Shown here: one piece after another, positions 33,836 to 46,085 of the stretch
Layout: each line of letters opens with the position of its first letter
Numbering within the stretch: the first letter of the stretch is position 1
NCBI GenBank assembly: GCA_021234155.1
Contig: JAJEKV010000050.1
Location: 2,055,842-2,119,841 of the forward strand
Length of the DNA stretch: 64,000 nt
Direction: 5' to 3'
From: Isoetes taiwanensis
Taxonomy: Eukaryota; Streptophyta; Lycopodiopsida; Isoetales; Isoetaceae
The notes under the pieces: model-generated
What the model saw: the letters and a program-made list of their open reading frames with translations, nothing else
Told to the model about the DNA's origin: nothing
Databases searched by the model: none
Made by a program: the position numbers and the translations under genes

Positions 33836-34410
33836 ATGTTGGTAGGTGGCATGTTTTAGCCACCTTGGCACGCTGGAGCCTAAGTGGCATGTTGGAGTCT
33901 AGGTGGCATGTTGGAGCCCACGGGCATATGTTGAAGCCTAGGTGGCATGTTTCACCCACCTTGCCAAGTTTGTGCCTAGGTGGCATGTTGGAGCCACCTT
34001 GGCATGTTGGAGCCCTAGGTGGCATGTTGGAGCCACCTTGGCATGTTGGAGCCTAGGTGGCATGTTTGAGCCACCTTGGCATGTTTGGGCTTAGGTGGCA
34101 TGTTGGAGCTCGCGTGGCATGTTTGAGTCACCTTGGCATGTTGGAGCCTAAGTGGCATGTTTGAGCCACCGGTGATATGTCGAGCCTAGGTGCCATGTTG
34201 GAGCAACCTTGGCATGTTTGAGCCACCTTGGCATGTCGAGCCCAGTGTCATGTTTGAGCCACCTTGGCATGTTTGAGTCACCTTGGCATGTTGGAGTCTA
34301 GGTGGCATGTTTGAGACACCTTGGCATATTGAAACCTAGGTGCCATGTTGGAGCCACCTTGGCATGTTTGGCCATCCCCGCATGTTGGAGCCTAGGTAGC
34401 ATGTTTGAAG
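33836..34410 (+). repeat. 19-bp satellite-like array 3
   Basis: About 30 monomers in the same orientation and of the same types as array 2 continue it beyond the solo LTR. The array ends some 400 bases from the right terminus of the CACTA-like element. Confidence 0.85.
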
Positions 34411-34499
34411 TCAAATGCTAGTGAAGTGTGTCAAGCATATATAACTCTTTGTATGTTGCCATTTTGTGGCAAGAATGGCATGTGGACAACTTGCTCATA

Positions 34500-34735
34500 C
34501 ACTAATTCTTAGAAAAACCTTAAAACCACACCTCGAAAAACACTACCTTAAAACAACACCTTAAAAAAGCATCCCTTCAAAAAAAACCATACGCTGCTTG
34601 AAAACAACACATCCTTAAATAAGAGACTACACCTCCTTAAGAAACCACCCATTTTTTTAAAAAAAAATTACATATCCTTAAGAAAAACTACATCATATCC
34701 TTGGAAAACCACACCCCCATATAACTACGTGTAGG
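34500..34735. repeat. Right subterminal repeats of the CACTA-like element
   Basis: aaaaccacacc, aaaacaacacc and aaactacat motifs recur, as the reverse complement of those at the left end. Confidence 0.55.
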
Positions 34736-34822
34736 TTTTTTTCAAATCTTCAAAAAAACAACTCGTGTTTTGTTTTTACTGTTATTTTCAGCCGTGGACC
34801 AAATGTTGGGGTGTGTGTGTCG

Positions 34823-35866
34823 ACCTCAGCTGCTATATTGGAATACGGCTGAGCACGTGAGGTGGTCATAGACGTGGAGGGCGCCTCCTGACGCTGTTGA
34901 GCGCGTGTAGTAGCGTGAACATTGGCCAGCGTGCGTCCTTCAGCAGGCTGCATGAGCTTTAGAATACTTTGACGTGACTTTGGGCATAACACGAGGCATG
35001 ACTTGTCTAGATCAGGAGAAAAATGTACCATCTTACATTCCTCCACGAGGGGCCGGTCTACTACAAAACAAAAGCGGGTGGTCATGAGGCGCGTGGCGTT
35101 AGAGGGCCAATTACCTGTCTTTGGCGTGAGACTAGACCAACCCAGTTGGATTGTTGTACCAGAGGATTGAGAGCTTGATAGATCTCTTCTTGAGCTTGTT
35201 GGTCCAATACAGCAAGTGGAGGAGCATGTTGGGTCCTCTGCTGTTGAGGCGCGTGAGGTGGTTTTTTCAACATGGGGCGGGGGCCTTGTTTCGAATTGGC
35301 TACCCAGAGTTGATAACTGTGAGGCGTACTGAGGCAGTTTGATTCGTGCCTGGAAGTTGTACTTGAACTTGATGGAGTTGTGGGCACGCCGTGGTGGTGT
35401 GGCTCTACTCCTGACAGTGATAACATTGAGCTTTCGCAAGATCAAAAGGAGTGCATGAGCTTTGGCCTCGTGATTGCTGAGGTGGCTGAGGTTGTGGATA
35501 TTGCTGAGGCGGTTGATATTGCTAAGGCATTGTCTGAACTTGAAAGACCATTTTTTTTCTGAAAAGACATGGGATGAGAGCCCGTGCATTCTTCAGTAGC
35601 ATGATTGTACATATTACAACGTTTGCAGTGAGGAGGACCATTAGTAGAATTGCATTCATTGCCCAGATGGCCTTGATACTTACAAATGTGGCACCAAATT
35701 TGACTTCATTGTGGTGGAGTAGATTGATGAGGTTGAACCTTGTTTTGTGGAACCATAACAGGAGAAATGAAGGGGAGATCTGTGAGGGGAACACTATGGG
35801 AGGACACATTGACAGAATGGTTGACCAGTTCGATAGCATGGTCCAACGTCTTGGGTCGCAAGTATC
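34823..35866 (-). pseudogene. gag to protease-start fragment of copy C
   Basis: It aligns with about 15870-16935 of copy B. Two zinc knuckles are intact here (CHICKYQGHLGNEC and CKRCNMYNHATEEC), unlike copy B, while the third (CYHCQE) is cut by a stop. It ends near 35866, where copy B homology breaks at the gag capsid region and resumes at 48079. Confidence 0.82.
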
Positions 35867-36171
35867 CTACATTATAAAATCGTGGCGTCTGTCTGTCCGC
35901 CCGATCGACGGCCAAGATTGTTCTAATATCCCTGCACCCGATCGACGGCTCATATTTATTTGTTTGACCCTTTGCCCCATTGGACGGCTTAGATTGAGCC
36001 ATGTGGCATGTTAGCGTCGGTGTCTCCCCAAATGAAAGGGTGCCAAAAGTGGGAAGTCATACCGCTAATGCTTTTTCCAGCGGGCACTCCTCGGATGCTC
36101 TATGACACATCAATTTCATTCCGGTTTGTCTGAAGGTAAAAGGTCTGTGCGGTTTGAGGCTTTGGTAAGCT

Positions 36172-36213
36172 TTTCTCAAGAAGCTTTCTCAAGAAGCTTT
36201 CTCGAGAAGCACT
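36172..36213. repeat. Three tandem aagctttctcaag-type repeats
   Basis: A 14-base unit (gaagctttctcaa and gaagctttctcga variants) repeats three times upstream of a gggtttaggg motif. It may belong to the 5' region of a captured gene. No start codon could be assigned. Confidence 0.5.
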
Positions 36214-36570
36214 GGAGAAGGCTAACAGGCATACAGATATGAGGTTAGGGTTTAGGGCTTCCTGCTTATTTTTCACCTTAAACTTAGCTACAGAAAGATG
36301 GATTTAGGGAGCATTTATTTCATTAAAGTGGTTATGTTTCTTATGCCTTCTTTCTGAGTATCTTTGCTTATTAAGTTAAATGATTTGTAAGTTTCTTCAG
36401 ATTGCTAGGGGAATGACACATTTCCATCTTTTTATACAAATTAGGCTTAGTATCTGGGTTGTGGTTTCGTAATTTAACTATCTCTCAAATACAATTTGTA
36501 GACAATTTTTCACTTTACTATTTGATGCCTATTGATTTTCTTGCTTTATCTCTCCAACAAACGCAATTAA

Positions 36571-36727
36571 GTTCGAAAAGCATTATCTTTACAAGCTGTT
36601 CTACGTCTACATTCAGATATCTTAAGGTCTATGCTAATTGAGGAAGACATGGACTCGGCCATAAGTAGTTGCAATAGCACTAGCAATAACAATAACAATG
36701 TTCAGCTGCTGACATACATTAATGAAG
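36571..36727 (+). other. Exon-like island 1
   Basis: An open frame (LQAVLRLHSDILRSMLIEED, then a Ser/Asn run) sits between a pyrimidine-rich stretch ending aattaag and a gtaata donor-like site. I do not recognise the protein. Its codon-like composition and splice signals suggest a piece of a host gene. Confidence 0.35.
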
Positions 36728-36890
36728 TAATATCTTTGAACCTTTTTCGTTTTATGACATGCTATCTTTGTTAAATGACCGTATGACGTTGGAGTCAGCC
36801 GTGATTTGCTTTTTCGTGAACACTTTCCACTATGTAAACATCAATAGAGATGTTGAACATGAGAACATGAACGTATGCCCTGCTGTATTT

Positions 36891-37038
36891 AGTGGCACCA
36901 TAAGAAGCATGTGATAGAAGCATTTTCTCCAAAACTTAAAAGAAATATCCAGGCACCAATATTAGACTCACTGCCTGTTTGGAGCAGCCCTTTTGCTTCT
37001 AGCAGATTTTTTGAATGCCCAAGAAAATTGACAAAACA
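36891..37038 (+). other. Exon-like island 2
   Basis: It follows ctgctgtatttag and ends with caag then gtaagt, good splice signals. The frame gives HVIEAFSPKLKRNIQAPILD and then a Ser/Phe-rich end. The protein is not recognised. It is probably the next exon after island 1. Confidence 0.4.
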
Positions 37039-40000
37039 AGGTAAGTAATACTTATTCGGCTGATAGAGTACTTATTTCTCCATGGATTTCAAGTATTGGC
37101 AACCTTCTTCAACTAGACAAGTCCTTAACTTGAAGGATGAGGTCCATACCAGCAGTTTGCAACACTTTATATATGGTGACCATGATCGTTAAGTTAGTTC
37201 AACTGAGCACGTTAAAAAAATTATAGAATAATTGTTTCAAGTGGTTTCGTTTAGACAGCAAGATTGTTTATTACCATGTGTTTTATAATGTTTAAATTGG
37301 GGGCTTCTTATGTCCAACCTATAATTGAGAGACACATCTTTTTCTGAATTTCGTAAATGGAACCAGCTTGAAGGTGTAGTTCTTCAAGTTTGTTGGATTG
37401 CCCCTGTTAAGGGGGCAATTCGTTAGGGGGAGGGTTGGTTTTGGCATATTCTGGCATATCAGGGGTATATATCGATAAACGGCGGCAGTCATTCTTGCGA
37501 TTGTTTTTCAGTGGTGAAAAACTTTTTGGTTTTTATGTATGAATATACGCTTAAGGTTTTCCGTGTTTTGGACGCCAAATTATTTTTCCGGCGATCGGAA
37601 ACTCGTTTTTTTTTTGTGAAAAACTATTGGTTTTTTTAACCTTTGGGCTAGAGATTCCTTTTTTTAGAATTTATCTTTGGGTTTTTTATTTTTAAAACAA
37701 ACTATTTTTTATTGGAAATAGGCGCCCTTTCCATAGTGGTTGCCCTAAATCTGGATATTTGGTCGGTCGGCCAAAGGCCTTGGCACCAAATGACTATTCG
37801 GGCGGTGGCTAATCCAAAATACTGGAGGATAAAGAATGTTCGGATTTGCATGTTCGGATCAGACAAAGTCGCGTAAGCTTTTTGGCCCATAGTCGAGGAA
37901 AGATGCTTTTTATTTTCATGTCTTTGAAAAACGAAATTGAAGAGGTGGTCATTAGCCCTTTAATGGTGATTAAGGCCTCTTTAAGCGGGTTTCTTCCATT
38001 ATAGCTCAAGCTCGAAAGCGAAAAAACCGAGAGATAAATGATTGTTCGAAGCATTGAAATCCTCGCTCCAGTTCTTACATGGTCTTGCCTTTCCTTACGA
38101 TGATATCAATCTTGTGGAACACAAACTTTGGATTGAGGAATAAGCAGTTAGGAGGAATTAAGCACCATGAAATTGAACAGGGTTAGTATGTTGTTGCACA
38201 ATCGGTTCCCGGTTCCCCAGGGGAAGATATGATTTTGGCTTATTTTCTTGATTTCTTCTTGGTAGAAGATATTCATTACTCAAAGCAAATTTATAGATAA
38301 GTTTTGTAGTTAATCTTAAGTATGGGCGCCTGTTTCATGAAGTTGATGCAAAGGTTGATGTACTTTGTTTGTGCAGATTTTAGGCCTCGTGAGTATTCGG
38401 ATATAAGCGGGATTCTAGATGCTACATATATGGCTCTTGCCATTCTTCATGACATGCGATTTGGAGCTATTAAAGTTCGAAAGTGACTTTACATTAATCT
38501 CGTGTAATGGGTGCATATATCGGCACATTCTTGACTATTCCACGCCTATCACCATTCGATATAAAGAGGTAACTAATCAGAGGCTACTATTGTTTCTTTT
38601 GATTGAACTTTATATCATAATGAAACGGGAATGTTTATGCTCATAGATTACATTCAAAGTTGCATCTTTGAATATGTACCTTTTGTGATCGTCTTTCGCA
38701 TTTCCTTATCCATCTAGATGTGGCCAAAATCATTGGATTCATGGAGATTTCTAGCCTCTTTTTCAAGCAAAGTTTTTTGATAGTATTATATACCCCATGT
38801 TGACAATAAAATCAAGGCTTATGGTAAGATTTTGAGCTTAAAATTCCCTTTTCTTTTCCCCGCAAAAATTCTTCTTTGGCGATAAATCTATGGAGCTAAA
38901 TTATGAAGATTTGAATTTGTTTGTTTGCTTTCTGTCATTTTGTTTGCAAACAAAATGACAAAATGATAGGCCCATGATGAAGATGCGGACTGCGAAAATT
39001 GTTAAAAGTAATGAAGATATTACTTGGGTGTGGCTGTTGTTGCAAATGGGTCGTCGCCCGGAATCTCAATCTGTGCCTTCGGAATGGTTGTACAATCTTT
39101 TCCTCTAAAGGAACAAATATCCTAATCTTTTTCTTTCCAATTTAGCAATGTCTTTTCAAGTTTTTCTTCCACTTTTTAATTCTAAGAAGATGGTTCTTTT
39201 TATTCGATGCTTTTCTAGAGACAATAAAAAGTAACATTTTTTTGCGTGTCCGAGCAAAGGGGCTCAACAGAGGAATTGGAACGTTTATATTTGGAGTTCT
39301 TTGCATTAGGGGTGTCACATTTAGCCCGATTTGGCGGGGATATAATGCGAAAAGGATAATAACTGTTTCAATGTCTTCTTTGCGGGTAATCTATTGTTCT
39401 TAAGTCGGACCAATAGCTTCCGACTAATGATTTTTATTCAATGCAAAACAAAAGGCAAAACAACATTTGCCGATTCTTACCAAATATCAAGGCAAAATAT
39501 GAATACAGGATGGTGATTTTTCTCCTTACCTTTGCCTTTATTCTCGTGATCCACCATCGAAATGATGATTCTATCAACACCGCCATAACCGGGCTGCTGC
39601 TCACAATTCTAATGGGATGTGGTATATGTGTAATAGATCCGCTTGTTCGATCTATCCAATTTGGGTCGGGAGGATCGCGCACTACAAAAAGCTGGCCGAG
39701 AATTTAGACAATCTATCCAAATTATTGCGAAGGTAAATTTGGCATTCCAAATCATAGTTAGTTTGTGTATGAATGCGAAGTTTCTAACAGTGGTTACGCA
39801 ATCTTGAAGATTGTTTAATTGTTTATTTGGAAGGATCGGGATCTTGCACTTCATTAATCGAAAAGTTGGAGACGCATCGATGATCCCATGTACAAAGATT
39901 AATAGTCTTTAATCAAGTCAAACCAAAACAGAGGATTCTTTGGTATATATATGTAAGCGTAATGGACAAGTGTGACTACCAACTTTTTAAGAAAAATTTA

Positions 40001-40532
40001 ATTAAACATCAAGAAATTGTCAACCAAAAATATATGCGAACTTGCCAAAATTGTAAGATAGAAACGATTATGAATTAGGTTATTTTGAAGTTTATAAGCT
40101 TGCACCGCACATTGCTTAAGATTGCCATACATTTTAGCAAGTAAACTTTGTAAATTAGATGACACATTCTCCTCTTAGACCTTTGCACTATTCACCTGGG
40201 TTTATAATGCTTACATTCACAAAAGAATTTTTGATTCACATGGCTTACTTTGTTAAAAATACATGGCACATTTCAGGATGACTCAACTCCTTATGAAGCG
40301 TTAAAAGCAATTTTCTGCTTGTGTATCATGTTCCCTGCTTATATGCAACTTTTGTAAAAGCTTAAAAGAATAGGCAACTTCAATAATAAGGATTCTAATC
40401 TGAAGGGATTCACCAGGTTCTTGAAAAAGGCATTGATTTTACTTCTACATCTAAATGTAGAGGATGTGGAGCCCATTCAAAGATTAGCTCGATAAAAGGC
40501 ATGCAAATGCTTAAGCAATATGCTAGCCATTG
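37039..40532. other. Non-coding stretch in the 12-kb block
   Basis: It contains the dispersed repeat (37376-37530) shared with 8925-9085 and AT-rich sequence with short ORFs on both strands. A short direct-repeat pair (cattttgtttgcaaacaaaat, palindromic, about 38937-38957) can form a hairpin. No family resemblance was seen. Confidence 0.45.
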
Positions 40533-40985
40533 TGTTAGCCCTTTGGGCTAAACATATGTATGAGTGGCATAGGCCACATGTATTTATCACATTGGACCAC
40601 TTGATCTAGGGCCCAGATTTAGCCCACATATGTGGTAGGTGGCATAGGCCACATGTATTTGTCATATTGGACCCCACAATCTATGGCCCAGATTTAGCCT
40701 AGATCTGTGGAGGGTGAGATATCATTTAGGGTTAGGGTTTTGCTCTACTATTTTAGAGAGAGCATTTCCTCTCATTGTTTAGGTTTTTGCTCACGCTTTG
40801 GAGCACCTCTTTTTGGAGCATCAATATGATTCTGCTTTTGTTCATTCTTTCTTTTGTTCTTGTTCTTGGAGTTTCTTCCCATCTTCTTTTTGTTGATCCA
40901 TGAGCATTTGTGGCAGCCTTTGTGGTATCTTAGATCATGGACTGCGGGCTGCAAGAAGTGATGCCAAGAACCCCAAACATCAACA
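40533..40985 (+). repeat. 5' LTR of the LARD-like element
   Basis: The 453-bp LTR contains a direct duplication of ggcataggccacatgtattt and a ttagggttagggttttgctc stretch near its middle. Confidence 0.88.
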
Positions 40986-42779
40986 TCGGGCGCCTCATGC
41001 CTGGGGTCTCTTGAGCTCATGATCATCCTTTTGTTTTCTTTTCCAAAGATCTCCAAAAGTTTTTAAGCAAAAAAATTTTTGGTTCTACATCGACACTTTC
41101 CGGGATTTTTATCTCTCGATATTTGGCCACCGATTCCTTTTAGACAGAGGCTAAAATGGTTTGTGACTCAAGACAAGAAGTACATTTCTTTCTCTTATCT
41201 AACATTGCCTATTGTTTGGAAAAGCAAGAAACACCGGAAGAGGCTCAACGGCTCTTCCATATGTGATTCTCAACGAGGCTCTGTTTTTTGCACGTAGTTT
41301 CAATGGCACCTGTAATTTTTTTGTTACGGCGAACACCATTTTGCTCGGTTCCTTCAAAACGAACACCATTTTGCTCTTCATCGAAATATTTTTCCATACT
41401 CTATTATGTTATATGGCCATCGTTTCAAAGACATACTGCAGATAGTTCCGTAAGCGTAATGCCAACACTCCCACGGCTCTTCTCCTTGTATACTTGGCCA
41501 TATTTTTTCAGGAGTTTGAAGCTCTGTTCTTTACAGAGTTTTCTAGACCTGCATCGCTTTGGTATCTGTCTTCTTCATCGACTTATTCTCCGTCATTTTT
41601 AGATGTGGTCTTGCTTGGACAAGCAAACCACCCAAGAAGAGGCCCAACGGCTCTTCCACAGGCATCTATCTTTTCTGAATCTCTGCAGAGTTTTTCTTTG
41701 AGTTCCAACTTGATACAGAGGTCTTGCAAATTTTCAGTTCCAGAGCAAGCAATAAATATTTCGATTCCTTCCTTTGAAATTCATCACGGACACTTGCTTT
41801 GGATTTCTTGTTTGATATCTTTACCTGCGGACGCACAGCACCAGTCCTTTACGAGAACAAAGGGGATCCGAACACCGGATGCCCACCGCCACACAACATG
41901 CAATCCTTCTCAACATGAGAGGCCCATCGGCTCTCTACATGACTATCTTTGCCAAACGGCAGAAAAGGTAGTAAATTCAAGAAAGGAATGTCCTTCATTT
42001 GGATAATCACCTCGGGCGATCCGATCAAGAGCAACCAAGACATGCAACATTCGGGGACAAGCACCGGCGCGACACATAGTCTATCATCCTATTTTTGTGA
42101 CCATAAATCAGCCACGATATTTCTCGGGCTCCATACCGCATGACCTTGGAGCCGAATCATCCGCACAATTTCCTCGCATCCATTCAAGCCTCTTTTTGCA
42201 ACCACCCATATTTTACGGCTTGGCAAGCACCGAATCCCTACAAACCTTGCAATTTGCGGCTTTGTTTCTGCCCTCTTCATCCGCGGCCCAACAATGCGTG
42301 GCCACATTTCAATCTTCATAGCCTATGGCTTTCCAATCACTTTGGGTCCAAAGCAAGCAAAAAAAAAATCTCCACGGGCTATTAGTTGAGACATGGCTAG
42401 CAAGCGAGCATTTGGCCCGGACATCTTTCAACTTCAAGGCTTTTTGTCTGCGTCAACACAAATTCACGACCATCGGGGCATGGCTTCGGTCCTCGAGAAC
42501 CTTCACGGTATGAGAAGTGCGCCCTTGCCTCTGTGACCACGGGTTTTCAAAGCAAGCATCGTTCGTTCAAGACAAACAGAGCAAGCACGAGTTTTCTCGA
42601 AGTTTTTCCGCGGCTACAGCCGCTAAATTGAATAGAGCTCCATTATCCATGCTCCACAGACTCCAAATTTTGAAGCAACACTCTAAAGCCCTCCCTCAAG
42701 GTGCGACGAAATATATTTACAAATCTTGCTATGGAACCACCAAAATTTAGCTTCATTTCACGGCTTTCTTTGCCTTCCG

Positions 42780-43340
42780 CGGCTGTCTACGGCGTGGTCA
42801 ATCTCTTCAATCACAACTCGCGGCGTCCACGGACCTTACGGCGTGGCTCCATCCCTCCGGACCTTCAAATGATCCACGGCCTTGTTGTTGTCGCTTCACA
42901 AAAGTCTCACGGCAACTCTCCGACAACAAGCTTCAAGGCCATAACAGTTCACGACATAGCTTTGCACCCCACGGCCCATCACGGCGTGGCCTCTGCCGCC
43001 ATCGAGAACCTCTTCCACATCATAACATCAATCTCTTCCGGCCGAGCATCAAGAGCCCCACGGCCATCACGGCGTGGCTTCAATCTGCAAAACCTTACCA
43101 GGCGTGCCTCTGCAAAACCTTCGTAGAAGCCCACGGCCATCACGGCGTGGCCGAGTCTGCAATATCTTCACAGCGTGAACCACGCCCCCGGCGCATGGCC
43201 TCAACATCAAAGACCTCCACGGGCATGGCCTGCGTGAAACCACGCCCCACGGCGAGGCCTCAACATCGATACCTCACGCCCCTCATGCCATCAAACCCCA
43301 CGGCCCATCCCTTGGCGTGGCACATTTCTTTAATGTCCAC
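42780..43340 (+). repeat. Irregular CACGGC(N)GTGGC repeats inside the LARD
   Basis: The motif cacggcccatcacggcgtggc and shorter versions (cacggcgtggc, ggcgtggct) recur about fifteen times, with spacing of 25-60 bases. The frame stays open for 141 residues (42701-43126), probably because of the repeat. No protein function is claimed. Confidence 0.7.
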
Positions 43341-43727
43341 ATATTGTCATGCTTTATTTTAACGACATCCTTTATGATTTTTTCCTAGAAGAATTCGACA
43401 TGGACACTTGAATATTCCACATGGCCCACATTTTTGGTGTTTTCCACCCCTTCTAATATTGAAGCCATTTTTTCTCATACCAGATATCTCGTCCTACCAT
43501 TATGTCTTTGGAGGTAAACTCTCATGCAACTATGACTTCAAACATCACGGCCCAACGGCGTGAGTTCAATAATCTGTCACGGCCCCTCAAGGCGTGATTT
43601 CCAGCACAACTTTCAATCAACTTTTGACGCAAGAAGTATCTTGAGCATATTTTTGGCACATTTTGGGGGACGCCTCATCTTTTGTCGCATTCTTAGAGAT
43701 CTTCTTTGCACCTTTGTACCAACAAAT

Positions 43728-44125
43728 TTCAAGTTCCTGCAATGGCGTGAAGATGAAGTCTGCCTTCCGCCCCTTCGTGCATCAACCTCACATGGCCACA
43801 TGGCATGTGCAGCCAATTCAGCAATTTCTCTTTGGTGTCAACTTTTTCAAGTTCAACATTTTGATCAACCTCATCCGTCCATCATACATGGCGGTCGAGC
43901 CTCTTTCAAGTTCAACCAATGGCGTGAAGATGACTTATAGCCTTCTGCCCCTTCAATTTCAACTCCTTCAAGTTCAACTATTTGCTCAAACTCTTTCAAG
44001 TTCAACACATGGCGTGAAGCTGACTTGCCTTCCGCCCCTTCAATCACTTATGTTTCAACTCCTTGTTTCCACTTTTCAAGTTCAACACTGGCGTGAAGAT
44101 GACTTAGGACCTTTCGCCCCTTCAA
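43728..44125 (+). repeat. CAAGTTCAAC / GGCGTGAAGATGACTT repeats inside the LARD
   Basis: The pair of motifs caagttcaac and tggcgtgaagatgactt, followed by ccttccgccccttcaa, recurs four to five times at 60-120-base spacing. Confidence 0.7.
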
Positions 44126-44454
44126 CAATTTTTCTTTCCAAATTTTTGTTCAACTCATTACAAGACACTTTGATTGGGCATGTATTCGAGCTACGTGGCA
44201 AGCTCTATGAGAAGTGGTGACAGCCTTCTCAACCTTAGATTCGACTTCTCCGGGCTTTAAAGGAGCTTGTGGCAAGCTCAAGAGAAGTGGTGACGACCTT
44301 CTCAACCTCTCATGATTTTTGTACTTCATCGACATTGGCATTTTTGGATCAAGATCTCTGGCTGACATTCTCATCATTTCCCTCACTTTGGACATTTGTA
44401 AATGTTTAACCCATTGCTATAAAGGTTCTACATAGTTTGGTGTGGTGGGGGGAG

Positions 44455-44889
44455 TGTTAGCCCTTATGTATGAGTGGCATAGGCCACATGTATTTATCAC
44501 ATTGGACCACTTGATCTAGGGCCCTGATTTAGCCCACATATGTGGTAGGTGGCATAGGCCACATGTATTTGTCATATTGGACCCCACAATCTATGGCCCA
44601 TTTAGCCTAGATCCGTGGAGGGTGAGATATCATTTAGGGTTAGGGTTTTGCTCTACTATTTAGAGAGAGCATTTCCTCTCATTGTTTAGGTTTTTGCTCA
44701 CGTTTTGGAGCACCTCTTTTTGGAGCATCAATATGATTCTGCTTTTGTTCATTCTTTCTTTTGTTCTTGTTCTTGAGTTTCTTCCCATCTTCTTTTGTTG
44801 ATCCATGAGCATTTGTGGCAGCCTTGTGGTATCTTAAGTAATCATGGATCGGCCACGCAAGGTGATGCCAAGAACCCCAAACATCAACA
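44455..44889 (+). repeat. 3' LTR of the LARD-like element
   Basis: The 435-bp LTR matches the 5' LTR with a few short deletions and substitutions. It directly follows the polypurine tract. Confidence 0.88.
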
Positions 44890-44894
44890 CATTG

Positions 44895-46023
44895 TTCTTG
44901 CACATTGAGGTGAGGCATAAGCATGCACAATTAACTTTCTAATCAATCCACCAAGCATGCGACCATTTTTCCATGTCCGCACACAAGTAGACCATAGTGG
45001 ACACCGGCTCCTAAGGTGTTTGAATTCAATAGATCGTGGGATATTACATTCCTTTTTAGCTTTAGGGTTAGCACTATGCTCGGGCAAAATTGCATGACGA
45101 CCACGGCAAGATAAAGAAGGTTGCTTTCAAGTCCCTATTGGATCATAATTTGTTTCAAAGTGGTATACAAACTTATTATGCAATGATCGTAATTTGTACA
45201 CAGTTCCGATGAGTTCAATACGATCGTAATTTGTTATAGATGTTACACAAACTCGTGGTAATAGATTATAAAATAGGCTACTGAGATGGATTCTCCTTTT
45301 TCCATTGTGAAACTATATTTTCAAGTGTCTCATTTAAGTCTGAAAGTTACTGACTATGGCAGTGTTATTGCATTCCCACCTTGATATTAAAAATAACTTG
45401 AATTAAACTATAAGCCACTACAAACATTCCATCTTTTCCTTTCTTGACTCTCTCCACAAATTCCCATCCAACCCCTTGCCCACACCAAACCACAAAGCAA
45501 AGTAGCAGTCTAGAGCAATTTTAAACTTTTCCACAATTCTACCAAATTTGGAACAGTACAAGATAATAGCAGTACAATTTATTACGAAGCTGGAGAAGCC
45601 CAATTCGTGTTCTGAGCAATAGAGCTTGTTTGAAACATTTTACCTTACCTAGCTTGGAGAACCCCAATTCGGTGCAGTCTATGGAAGACATGGACACGAT
45701 GTACAGGCTTTTGTTGATTGACAAAAGCTCAGTGGTTTGTCAGAATAATCCTTCTTTTCATTTCTTCATTGGGTCGTCCTTTTTCTTTTTAGAATTTGGC
45801 AACACTCATGGCCTCACTTCAAAAGACTATGTTACAACACTGAGCCAGAAATGCAAAGCTCTGTTATTTGTTCGATTCCTTGTAACTATTACTGATGAAG
45901 TATGTGGTGGTGGAGACCTCAATAATTTCTTTTTGTCTGCATGGAAAATTATGGCATTTTTTTTCCGTGTAATACGTCCTTGGGCCCAAGAATATTGTAT
46001 TAGTTGTATGCTATATATTGCAG
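44895..46023. other. Stretch right of the LARD, no firm gene
   Basis: Sequence with short ORFs. The frame at 45630-45760 (TLPSLENPNSVQSMEDMDT) could be another captured exon, but no splice sites support it firmly. Confidence 0.35.
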
Positions 46024-46085
46024 AATGGATGGTGCTGCAACAGTGGGAATATTGATGCTTGCGGTATTTGTGATGGAACAAACAA
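46024..46085 (+). other. Exon-like island 3 (Cys-rich DACGICDGTN)
   Basis: A 62-base open stretch lies between tatatattgcag and gtaagg, both good splice signals. It encodes WCCNSGNIDACGICDGTN, a DxCGxCxG pattern seen in Cys-rich repeats of large extracellular or membrane proteins. It is a short exon of an unidentified gene, possibly captured. Confidence 0.45.

Larger units (their letters stand above)
24401..34819. mobile_element. 10.4-kb CACTA-like DNA transposon, no transposase seen
   Basis: The element is bounded by TCG (24398-24400 and 34820-34822). Removing it plus one TCG restores a gap-free alignment of copy C with copy B around 15865. The left end begins CACACTAACCCCAAATTTGG and the right end, reversed, begins CACACACACCCCAACATTTG. 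A 3-bp duplication with CAC termini fits CACTA/EnSpm. Subterminal regions carry GTGTGGTTTT-like motifs in inverted orientation at the two ends, also typical. Inside are a 98-bp tandem repeat, two inverted arms, 19-bp satellite-like arrays and a solo LTR. I found no transposase, so it is probably non-autonomous. Confidence 0.65.
40533..44889 (+). mobile_element. Non-coding LTR retrotransposon (LARD-like), complete
   Basis: LTRs at 40533-40985 and 44455-44889 start TGTTAGCCC and end CATCAACA, and are nearly identical apart from small indels. The 5-bp duplication CATTG flanks the element (40528-40532, 44890-44894). A degenerate tRNA-Asp-type PBS (ggcgcctcatgcctggggtc, 40990-41009) and a polypurine tract (tggtgtggtggggggag, 44438-44454) are in the right places. 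The 3.5-kb interior has no gag or pol, only repeats, as in LARDs. It depends on enzymes from another element. Confidence 0.88.

Noticed and set aside
28262-34410. CRISPR array
   Set aside because: Repeats are contiguous with no unique spacers, and the DNA is eukaryotic.
36172-36213. Heat-shock element array
   Set aside because: The TTC and GAA blocks are spaced by four bases, not the two required by nGAAnnTTCn.
42701-44220. 141- and 185-residue plus-strand ORFs inside the LARD
   Set aside because: They follow the internal repeats and have no gag or pol motif.
40470-44650. Telomeric repeat (TTAGGGTTAGGG)
   Set aside because: Only short partial units occur in the LTRs, so there is no telomeric array.
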